64,000 bases of DNA from Volvariella volvacea V23 (taxonomy: Eukaryota; Basidiomycota; Agaricomycetes; Agaricales; Pluteaceae): NCBI GenBank assembly GCA_000349905.1, contig KB722749.1, positions 547,741 through 611,740 of the forward strand. Reading direction: 5' to 3'. The first letter of the stretch is position 1. Each line of letters opens with the position of its first letter. Positions 10,066 through 20,100 of the stretch are shown piece after piece. A program made the translations under genes and the position numbers. The notes under the pieces are model-generated. The model did no database searches, had not been told where the DNA came from, and worked only from the letters and a program-made list of their open reading frames with translations.

Positions 10066-11676
10066 CTAGGTATACCAAGGCGCCCACTGTTGCTGCCCTC
10101 CCCCTACTTGCACTTGCTGTCCTTGCACATGCAATGGACTCGGTCCAGCCACAAAAGACTGCATCTGAGGATGCAAGCCCCTAACTCCAGCCACAACAGA
10201 GCCCAAATCACCGCTGTGCATGTGGTTGTAACCGTACATTCCCGGAGTGGCATGATTCGCACCAGTGCCAGAAGCAGAGTGGCCCAGCCCCAGACCCATG
10301 GAAGCGTACGCGTACGGGTTGATGCCGGTGTGCAGAGCAGTGGCAGTGGCACCGGACGGGTAGGGCCTAGCCATCCCATTGGTCGTCGAGTGCTGTGCGC
10401 TGTGGCCGTAAGCATGGGGTTGTGGCATGGTCCTCGAAGCCATCATTACGGATCCAGGGGGTGTGGCGTTTCTGGATGCCATCGAAGGGGGAGAAGGCGA
10501 GGGCATGATCCCATAAGCGGGCATGTTGTAGGGAGAGGTGGTCGTAGGAGCCATGTAAGATGTCGACGTTTGGGCGCTGATAGATAGTCCAGGCGCGTTC
10601 ACCGCGTCGTGGGCGTGAGCCGTGGACAGAGCCCTTTCAGCCACGTCGCTCCTGGCATCGGTGTTGGAGCCAGAAATTTGGTTGTCAATGTCTTGGTTTG
10701 TTCTCTCCTTCTGGGACTTGGACCTTGATTTCCTCTTAGGCCTTGCTCCTGGAGGGTAAGGGAGGGGCGTAGGAGTGGGAAGTGTAAACGAGCCAGGAGG
10801 TAGGACCGGCAGAGGGTTTCTCTTCCTCAAGCAGTCCTTGAGGTCATCCCTACAAAATAGACGACACGCGTCAACTCATGCCACCAGCTGGTAAAATTGA
10901 TATGAACACACCGCGTAATATGAATGTTTGCTTGACGAAGTTTAGCTCTAATAGACTTGCTGCCTAACCTTTTGCGACGAGCTTGGGTGTCGTTTTCCAA
11001 CTCGTCTAGGAGCTTGAAGACTTCAGATTCTATTTGTTGGTTGGATAAACCTGATCGACGGGTAGTCTTGAGCTTGCACTTCTGGCCTATCCTTTGGATG
11101 CTTCGAAGACTGGACGACAAGGAGGAGTGATTAAAGAGGAGGAAGAGGTAGGAAGAATGATGGTCAGCGATACGAACACGTGCAGGTGTAGTGGCAGGAC
11201 AGGAAATGGGGAAAATACTCACGACATCTTAATTTGGTGTTCACGGAGTAGGACAGCGGGTATCTCTTTCTGCTTCAAACCATTATTAATATACTCCTGT
11301 AAAATCGCAGGAAGGTTTGGGTATTGTGTCACTATCAACCACAGCACAAGGACGCAAAGGCCGCGACATAGAAAATACGAAAGTCAGTCATGCGGTCCAT
11401 TAATCCCAGGAGAGGGGTAAGAAAATCCGGCAACTTACAAAGGGGGCACTGAACATATTGATTACAAGGACGTGAGCGCTCTTCCTCGGGACCATTGGAG
11501 TCGTCAGAGTCGTAATCACTGTCGTCGATTTCTTCTTCCCCATCATCGCGTACGGCATTACGACGTTCCACGACACGACCATACGGAAGTGCTCGAGGAG
11601 GAACAGAGGCCGGCAAAGAGGTAGCAGAAGACCGAGCCGCAGAGAATCTAACACTGGTTCTGGTAGCCTTGGGCAT
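10066..11676 (-). CDS. Putative helix-turn-helix DNA-binding protein with low-complexity tail
   Basis: Four exons on the minus strand (11676-11439, 11331-11223, 11109-10912, 10849-10066; introns 107, 113 and 62 bp, all GT-AG and in phase) give 442 residues. Residues 1-80 are acidic and end in a QCPLC motif. Residues about 80-190 are helical and basic and resemble helix-turn-helix regions such as the N-termini of Clr5- or transposase-derived regulators: ILQEYINNGLKQKEIPAVLL, REHQIKMSLRSIQRIG, then LGSKSIRAKLRQANIHITRD. The last exon encodes a basic stretch (RPKRKSRSKSQKE, a likely nuclear signal) and a long Ser/Pro/Gly/Met/His-rich tail. Inferred to be a nuclear regulator. The family assignment is uncertain, but the exon structure is well supported by phase. 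Confidence 0.62.
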
Positions 11677-13061
11677 TTCTCTATTCTATCTCTATAGAAT
11701 TGAGTTGTCGTTTCCGGATTGTGTTGGGTTGGTGGAGTGCGAGCGTAGAGTATAGCAGAAAGTAGCAAGCAAGAGAGCAGAGCAATTGTCAAGGAGAGGT
11801 AAGTAGTCGTGTTCTGCCTGGGGAGCTGGAGTGAGACGGACGGTCTCTCGAGAGGTATTTGAAATATTCCAGCTCAGGCGCCTTGATGAAAAGGGCGTGG
11901 CACAGGAATGAAAGATTAACTTCGCGGGAGTTGCCAGCAGGCCTCCGCTTTGAGTCCAAGCACAAGTTGATGCAAAGCACGGCAAAGCGGGAAAGGCTGC
12001 GTGTGCAGGGAAAGATGGATGCGAGGTGGATATGGAAAGCGAAAGGATGGCTTTGATGCAGAAGCGGGTGGGGGTATGATTGGGTCGGGAGGGTATGTAT
12101 GACGAGTTTTGATGTCTCTTGTCCTCCCCCCTCAGCTACCTGCAAGTCCCCCAACACATGCTCATCGCAATTCCATATTTGTCATTTTAGTTGAGGCTCA
12201 TCTCAATATCGTCCTCCCTGTACGGACCGTAGACCCCCCCATTTCTCCGGACCCCCTCTAATTTTATTGGTTCCACACCAATCTTATGGCACCCGTTTAG
12301 GTATGGCAGGACGAATCTCATTAGGCCAGTCGGTCCACCGGGCGGGACGGTCGGGTTCTGGGCTGTGCTTTCAACAATAAGAGCGAAGAGGTCAGAATTA
12401 AGAAGTAGACTGTAAAAGGCGGTCGGACCTGGCGCTTATTGTTCGTCGGTAAGCCCAGGCTTGGAACCGGCGGACGGGATCCCCATTTGATCTGAGAGAA
12501 TCCGAGAGAGGATACTAGACAAGATTGGCAAGACAAATTAGGGTTTGGAAGGCCCTTTCGCTTGGAATTGAGGGCTTTTCCCCCGTTGTGTGATTGTGCA
12601 TGTCGTTGGATAGGGAGATGCGGGGAGATGTATTGGTCGCTATTGTGATAAGTGTATAGCGTGACAATCTAAGCTCTACCTCCAATTGGAAATTAAGATA
12701 GTTGATGGGAGGCGAACATAGAGACTGAATGATTTTTGTCGCAAGACAATTGCGACCGCTACATCGCCATAAAAACGAATTTTGCTTCCGTTGTGCGCGC
12801 CCACAACATTCTGTCGCATAGACAACAATTCCTGCGACACTTCCACACGCTCCTGAGTTGCGAGCCACGATGCACGGCGACAGCCGAACCTGTATTTTGG
12901 TCTATTTGTATCAGCTAATATTGAGTCACGGGATCTGAAACGCTTGGCGCGTCTGCCAAGCCACATCGCGCTCATCAACAAACACATCCCCAACGATCTC
13001 ACCCTCATATTTTGGTTGAATTCCTAATTTTATTGGCATATAATATACATTACGACGTGCT
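11677..13061. promoter_or_regulatory. Divergent intergenic region between the HTH gene and Mcm10
   Basis: About 1.4 kb separates two divergently transcribed genes. No protein-like frame stands out. TTGGCGCG at 12944-12951, about 110 bp upstream of the Mcm10 start, looks like an E2F/MBF-type cell-cycle site, which would suit a replication gene; this is motif matching only. Confidence 0.35.
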
Positions 13062-15793
13062 ATGAACTCTGTAACCGGTAATCTTCAAGAAGAAAAACAG
13101 AAGCAACTCGAGTTGCGCCGACAAATAGCCTCACTACAGGCTCAGCTGAAGAATATACCTGACATAGACGAGGATGAAATTGGGGCAGAGTCTAGCAAAG
13201 GCTCGAAGAGGAAAGAGGCTGAAGAGAATGTACTAGTTCCTGCTACACCATCGCCTAGTATGTGTATTTTCTTATGCTCTCTTCCATCTTCGTCTCATGT
13301 GTGAACAGAGAAGAAACGAAAAGTGATACACGACGAAAGTAATGCCCAAGCACCACGCCTCTCTGCACCCAACTTTACTTCGAATAGCTCAAAGTCCCCA
13401 TTCCCATCCTCATCGAAGAACTCCGAATCTGCATCCGTGGCAGACAAGCTTCCAAACAAACCCCCACCCTCCAATCTACTTCAAAAGCTATCCAAAATCC
13501 CCAAACGACTAGACGACGATCCAGCAGAAGAGCCAGAAACAGCCGTCAAACGCACAACCGGGTTCAGACAACGTCCTGTAGCACCACCAGAGAGTGGCAC
13601 CACCACTGCCCCTACAAGCGAACGAGACGAGGATGAAAACGCAGACACAACCGCGACGACCACACACGGCATTAAACGCGACGACAGACTCGCCATCATC
13701 CAAGAATTCGAAATAGGCCCCAAAGACCACAAACCGCCCTTTGACGATCCGCTGTTCGAAAAACTAGAGCCCAACTCTGGCATTCGACTATCGTACGTCT
13801 CTCAAACTTTCTGCCTCTTGTATCTCTTTGTAACATCTACACACCCTCCCTCCGCCAGGTCCCGCAAATTGCCGCACACCGACTTCCAGGAATACCTCTA
13901 TGGGCGGTACTACCTCTCCCCCTCAAACCTCTACTCCTCCATCCGTCTTCAACCTGATAAACAAAGTTATGACGTCCCCGTTCCGGGGGATTGGATCACG
14001 ATTGCCGTCGTGGCCGAACGTGGGCCAATAAGATGGACTAAAGCCCCTATTGGGATTGGACCTGACGAAGACGGGGTGGGGGATAAGAAAGGCTCAGGAG
14101 GAGCGGGAGGATGGAAAGGGAAGACTGAAGGAAAGGTGAATGGTGCAAGTGGAGCAGATGGGCAAGGTGGAGTGAATAGAGGAGGGAAGCGATATGTCAA
14201 CTTTAAACTTGTGGACTTTGGCGCTAGATCGAGGGGCGGCGGCGGTGGTGGCGCGAGTGAAAGTGGAGCAGGAAAGAGCGTCATACGCGGTGATGCGCAT
14301 TTATCGCTTTTACTGTTTGAAAGCGACGGGTTTGAGGTCATGTTTCAAAATATGGACTTGGATGAGGGGAGTGATGAGGAGAGAGATGAGGGAGACGCGT
14401 ATAAGAAGCCGAGAGGGAAGGGAATAGAGGTTGGTACAAGAAAGAAGAGGGAAGATGGGAATAAAGAGGTCAAATACAAAGGCGGAAGTGGGGGTGCCTT
14501 CGAGCAGCTATACAAGCTGACCGAGGGGGACGTCATAGCCATCCTCAACCCGCGAATCCTCAAACCACTCCAAGTACGTCCTCCCCCCTCCCCCCACCCA
14601 CTTCCATTCTCACACTATTCCACTCTAGCGCAACGCCACGCCCCATCCGACAACCAACATCCTAGCGCTGACCCCAACCTCCTCTTCCTCCCTCGAGACC
14701 ATAGGCCGCTCGCTCGACTTTGGGCGATGCACGGCGATGAAGAGGGACGGGAAGCGGTGCACGAGCTGGGTCGACAAGAGGCTGAGCGACGTGTGCGAGT
14801 GGCACCTCCAGAACGCGGTGGAGCGCAGACGGGCTGCGAGATCCGAGTTTGCTGTCGGGTGAGTCGATCGTGTGTGTGTGTGTGTTAGATACTGAAAATT
14901 ATGACTGTGTGGGCAGGACGTCGGGACTGTCGACTACAGCCGTGCACAAACGGTTCCGCAACGGCGGATCCTCCTCGTCGACCGGCTACGACCCCTCGCG
15001 GCAGTGGGGTCTCACCCCCGAGTCCAACTTTTCCAGCGGGCCCTCTGACGGAGCGACATACGTCGTCTCTGGCCACATCGTCCGCAACTCCTCCAGTTCC
15101 GGTTCTGGTCCTGGTGGCCTCGCGAGCGGCTTGTTTGTCGCGGAGAACTTGGGCCGGGAGGGACAGGCACGGGCGAGGCGGAAGATGGAGCAGAAGGAGG
15201 GGGATATGAAGGTGTTGAGGGCGTTGATGGAGCGCGATCGGGAGGGGATGAGGGACGTTGTTGCTGCCAGGGAGGCTTTCGATCGGAAGAGGGAGAGTGG
15301 CGGTGAGGGTAAAGTGGGGGTGGGGGATAAGGGGAAAGGGAAGGGGAAAGAGAAAGACACGGGGACGGACAAGGTGAAGGAGGAGAAGAAGGCGAATTCT
15401 GTCTTGAAGACGAAGACGCAGACGACGATGGACTTGGGGGTGAAAGGGTATTCGGCGAACGTGATCAAGGGACTTGGGTTTGATCCTTCGCTAAAGGTGG
15501 TTGGAGGCTCGGCGAATGGGAGACATGTTAGTAGTGATATTCAGAAAAAGGTTCGTGCTTGCGTTCATGCGGTCCCTCGTTGTTTGCTAACAGTGGGATT
15601 ACAGTTGGATGCACTGCAGAGGCCTAGGAAGGAGGTTGACTTGGGACCTAGACCTGGACCGAAAGTACGGTCTGGGGTTAATGTGTCGGACGAAAAGATA
15701 CAGGAGAGAAGGAGGATTGAGGCTGAGGCCGATGGGGGAGGGAATAGCAGTGCAGTTGGGGAGGGATTCATAGATCTCGATTCGGACGAGTGA
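13062..15793 (+). CDS. mcm10: Mcm10, DNA replication initiation factor
   Basis: Six exons (13062-13257, 13309-13792, 13859-14573, 14629-14858, 14917-15550, 15605-15793) give 815 residues. The N-terminus is a coiled coil (EEKQKQLELRRQIASLQAQL). The Mcm10 core follows at about 205-560: an OB-fold region (FQEYLYGRYYLSPSNLYSSI, then VPGDWITIAVVAERGPIRW) interrupted by Gly/Lys-rich inserts, ending LTEGDVIAILNPRILKP. A CCCH zinc finger (CTAMKRDGKRC then DVCEWHL, ligands about C498, C508, C520, H523) and VHKRFRNGG come next, then a basic, disordered tail. Mcm10 binds the CMG helicase and polymerase alpha during origin firing in the nucleus. The exon 1-2 junction creates PKKKRKV, a nuclear localisation signal. 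Introns 2 and 5 are multiples of three without stops. Confidence 0.92.
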
Positions 15794-15956
15794 AGCTATC
15801 ATACCCTGAGTTTGTGTAGAATCTTAGAGCATAATAGCACGTTTGCATGGGTATAAGTTTATTGCACGGGACAAGATCTACAGTATGGCAAGCAGTGGGT
15901 GAGATGGGGTGACGATCCCCCTGGGGGCAAAGTCAGGGGGTTGATGTTGGGGTGTA

Positions 15957-16741
15957 CTATGACGTGCCATTAGGTTTTGGAGTACCCTTGTCATCCTTTT
16001 CCTCCTTGGCTTCCTTGTCGTCCTTGTCGTCCTCATCCTCATCATCGTCGCCTTCGAGATCGTCTGCTGAAGGCACGGCAGCAGAAGTAGCAGCACCAGC
16101 CGCCACAACGCTGTTATTCTGCTGCGCAGGCGCCACATCCCTACATCCAAACGCATAAACCCCCATCCAACAGCAGAAAACACCGACTCACCATCTAATC
16201 TGGAACCTCGTCACCCGTGGTTTCGTGCTAATGTCCCTCGCCAGTCTATCAAACGCGATCTTCTGCGGGGGATTCTCCTTCATCTCGTCGTTGTCGTACT
16301 CGGTGTTCTGGTAGTACCCGACGCGGACAAACTCCTGATCGTTGTACGAGCCGGTGAGGATGAGGGCCGCGACGCCGAGGACGTCCTCTGGGGGGATTTT
16401 GGAGGGGTCCGGGGGGGAGCCCTCAAAGTCGAACGAGTTGACTCCGACGGGGACGGGGCCGACGAGACAGTCGTCGAGCTCCTGGTCGAGGTCTTCGTTG
16501 CCGGGGGAGGAGACGTAGATGAGTCTCCACTCTAGGTCTGGGGAGGACGGTCAGCACGGTGGATGGGTGGGCTGGGGCGACTTGCCATCCTTGAGCGGCG
16601 CGATGCACTCAAAGGTCACGCGGAAGCGGTAGGGGTCGGTGAAGCTGGCGGGGTTGTTGAGGAACTCGACGTTCTGCGGGGCAGGTCAGAAAACGGCTGG
16701 ACGGGCAGCGGGACGCCTACTCGGATGGTGACAATGGACAT
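15957..16741 (-). CDS. asf1: Asf1, histone H3-H4 chaperone
   Basis: Four exons on the minus strand (16741-16721, 16673-16586, 16537-16192, 16140-15957; introns 47, 48 and 51 bp) give 212 residues. The order is that of Asf1: [89 protein letters not shown] and [13 protein letters not shown]. These build the immunoglobulin-like core (about 155 residues). The C-terminal tail is strongly acidic (Asp/Glu/Lys-rich), as in fungal Asf1. Asf1 hands H3-H4 to CAF-1 and HIR in the nucleus. The second intron begins GCAAGT, a GC-AG intron; no GT donor keeps phase. It is convergent with Mcm10, with 163 bp between the stop codons. Confidence 0.95.
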
Positions 16742-16769
16742 GGCAAGATGAGAGCAGGTGTCACAACCG

Positions 16770-16775
16770 ACGCGT
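16770..16775. promoter_or_regulatory. MCB box (ACGCGT)
   Basis: A palindromic ACGCGT 29 bp upstream of the Asf1 ATG. In yeasts MBF binds this site and drives G1/S genes, to which histone chaperones belong. Function here is inferred. Confidence 0.45.
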
Positions 16776-16789
16776 CTAATGGGTGACAC

Positions 16790-16797
16790 ATCACGTG
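16790..16797 (+). promoter_or_regulatory. E-box of Cbf1/CDEI type (ATCACGTG)
   Basis: An exact match to RTCACRTG, the site of Cbf1-type bHLH factors, 49 bp upstream of the Asf1 start codon. A Cbf1-like gene lies at 60740-62308 in this window. Confidence 0.4.
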
Positions 16798-16902
16798 TAA
16801 TGTCACGACTGGTGTGACACACGGCGGTCGCTCGATTTGGGCAGACGGCGGGCTGAGGACTGTGGGCGCGCGCGGAGAGCAACCGGGCCGCGGGTGTGAC
16901 AG

Positions 16903-16910
16903 CACGTGAC
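16903..16910 (-). promoter_or_regulatory. E-box of Cbf1/CDEI type (GTCACGTG on the minus strand)
   Basis: The plus strand reads CACGTGAC, an exact RTCACRTG match on the other strand, about 113 bp from the first E-box in the same divergent promoter. Confidence 0.4.
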
Positions 16911-17141
16911 TGTGAGTTTTACTGCCCGGTCTGGGGTTGATTTCGTCCCTCGCCATCGAGCTCGCCCGCGCTCTGTCTTGGCTCACGACGGCAGCGACCA
17001 CGGAGACGGCTCTGCCCTGTCCCAGTCTGCTCCTCCTCTCAGGCTTTCGTTTCGATTTGGAATGCTTTGTGGTCCCTTTTCTGCTTTCTTTTCTTTGCTC
17101 CTATAGTCATCTCGCTCGTACATATCGATTCCACCCACGCC

Positions 17142-20100
17142 ATGGCCCCCGTCAGCAGCCCCGACGACCCCGACGGCCACTCGTCCCGCCCCGACACCCC
17201 GCTCGCCTCCCAGCTATCGTCCACAAACCCGACAGCCAGCCCTGTAATAGTTACTCCCGCCGATACCCCCTCCCAAGGCGAGGCCCAGGCCCTGTCGCGA
17301 GTCCAGTCCTCCGCCTCGCAAGCAGGGCACCAGCAGTCAGCGAAAACGCTCCTCCTCCCCGTACCCGTCCCATCGGTCACCAAGCCCTCGCGCCTGTCCT
17401 TCACCATGCCCGATCCCTCGTCCTCCGTGGACGAAAAGCTCGTCCTCAACCCCCTGCCTCCAGAGCTGGCGTCCGCGGACATCTCGCTCGCACGTAAGTC
17501 TTGTGCTCTTTTTGGCACTGGCTTTGTGCATCTATCACGCCGCCGTCCTTTGTCTCCCTTACGTATGCTGACTTTTACCTCCAACAGCTGATGGAAGCTT
17601 CATCGAGACCTCGTCTGGCCAAGCAGCCAGGGAGCTCAAGAGACGCTACGACCAGCTCTACGGTGTCTGCAAGGAAGTTCGGTCTCCCTACGCCATCACT
17701 GCGTTCATTAATCAACACGGAAAGCAAATGTACCGATTAGGGTGAGTCATGCATTCTTATTGTCTAAATTTGCCTTGGGCCAACGCACATCTCGCAATCG
17801 CACAGGCACCGCGAACTCGAAGCACCTGCCGCCGCCGCCGCCGAGATCGAGCAGCGTCTCTCCCATTCCCAAGCCCAGACATCTCCCGATCCCTCACGCT
17901 CGCCAAAATCCAAGCGCCGCTCCCTCATCAGCATGCACAACCTCCTCAGCCATCCCATGTTCAAGAACAACAACGCGGCAGCATCAAGCTCCGGCCGACC
18001 TTCTACTGGCTCTACGATAATAGGACCGAGGAAATTACGCAAGACAAGATCTATACCGGATATGGTCAGCACAACATCACAGGAGACGACCTCATCATCT
18101 TCGCACTCTGGCATCAACCAGCCCCACGTCGTCGCGACGAGCCCTCCTCCCACCGGACGCGCCCACTCGCAAAGCCTGACCGCGGCCGACATTGCGCCGT
18201 TCTCGACTTTGCCGGCAGCGAGCCAGTATCAGCAGCACCACCCACAAACGTCATACTTTGTCCCCCTGCTTCCACGGCATGGGGATATGTTTAGTCAGGT
18301 CATGGACTGGGTGCTCTCGCCTGGCAACTCCGGAGTTTCGACGCCGAGTCTAGTTTTATCCGGCGCGTCGTCACCCACGCATCACCTCCCCACATCACTC
18401 ATCCTCCACCCCTTTGGGCCTGGTGTCGTTTTTGATTCGCCGTCGCGAAAGCCGGCTATGGAGTTTTTGCCCATGCCGAGGCATATACGCGAGATGCAGT
18501 CCTTCGAGTCGAATTTGACGGCAAGGCAGGGCGAGCATAGGAGCAGCTTTCTGGGTGGCGTTGGAGGGAGTGGCGGGATATTCGAGGTCAAGGAGGAGGA
18601 GAATGAGGAAATCGACCGGCCTGGGTCGGCGCTGAGGATCAACGCGCCCACGCCTAAACCGAGTTTGCCAGTTATCAACACGGTTGCAGTCGAGGATCAG
18701 GATCAGGGACAGGAGCTGGAATCCCAGCTATCGACGGATAGCGCTGACGACACGGTGCCCACGCCGACGAGCTCGTCCCCGCTGCACTCGTTCTCAAACG
18801 ACCACTCGCCGCTTCTCTCGCCCGCCTCGTCGCCTTATCCGCCCTCGTCCTCTCCGTCCCCTACACCCTCTCTCTCGCCCTCGCCCTCGCCCTCCCCGAT
18901 ACCATCGCCCATTCCTCCACGGCACAAGCCGAGGGAGATCATATACGCCCCTCTCCCGTCGACGCTGATGATCTCCCGCTGGGCAACGGACGTGTTTGAC
19001 GTCCTGCAGACGTACCGCGGGCTGCCGCGGCTGGACAAGCTGCTCAACCCGGACGGTGTCTGGGACGAGATGGAGACGACGGTAATCCGGATGTCGCTGG
19101 CCAAGGACCAGAGCGCGGCGCCCAAGGACGACCCGCGGTTTGTGATCTGGGGGGAGCTGGTGGGCCCGCCGGCTGGGAATGCTGGTGCTGCCGGCGGGTT
19201 TGGCGAGGAGGAGAGGAGGGGGAGTGAGTTTGGGGTGATGAGCGACCCTGGTGCTGGTGTTGGTGGGGCGAGTTTGGTTGGGGGGAGTGGCGTTGGGGGG
19301 TTGGCGTTGGGTGTTGGGGGTGTTGGGGCTGCAACGATGACGATGAGCTCGACGGGGAGCGGGAGTGCAGGTGCAGGCGATACTGCGACTGTGCAGTCTC
19401 CAACGACGACAAGTCCGTCGACGCGGAGAGGGCTGGTGTCGATGTCTGTATCGATATCTGGCAAATCATCGACGTCGACTGGGGGTCGGGAGAAGAACAA
19501 GGACCGAGAGCGGGAGAGAGAGAAGGAGAAAGACGACAGGGAGCGAGAGGAGAAGAGGGAGAAGGAGGCGACGAGACACTCAATGTCGCGGAAGAGGAGC
19601 TTGAGGAACGTCGGCGCGAGCGTGAAGGAGAGCGTTGCGGCGAGTGTAAGGTCAAGGTCCAAGTCTAAAGGCACGGACCACCACCAACACGGGCATCAAC
19701 ATGGGCACGGGCAGGGACAGTTGCCTGTGCCGCTGCCTCTGAGGATATCGACGAGCCCGTTGACGAGTTCGGCTGTGAATGGACTTAATGGCGCCGCAGG
19801 GCCTAGTGGTGTCAACGTCGCCGGGCCTGCTGTACAGGGTGGTGGTGCAAGTGGTGTCTTGTCGCCGGGCGCAAACTCGGGGCCCGCGTCGAACGCGTCG
19901 ACGCCGACGACGGCTACGGGGACGACGGCGCTGACGGGGGTTAGTAGTAGCAGTGCGAGTACGGCTGCTACGTCTTCCATGTCGGCTTCTGTTGGGTCTA
20001 TTTTGCCTCAGACAGCGGGTGGCGCTGGGTCCAGTGCCTCGTCTTCGACTTCCCATGCTCCACAATCCACATCCCACACAATACCACCAGCGCGGACAAC

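Larger units (their letters stand above)
16742..17141. promoter_or_regulatory. 400-bp divergent promoter between Asf1 and the RasGEF
   Basis: The two start codons face away from each other across 400 bp. The Asf1 side holds an MCB-type ACGCGT and an E-box, the middle a second E-box, and the RasGEF side a pyrimidine-rich tract before the ATG at 17142, as in many fungal 5' UTRs. Confidence 0.6.

Noticed and set aside
14867..14885. (GT)n microsatellite
   Set aside because: A short simple repeat inside Mcm10 intron 4; no reason to assign a function.
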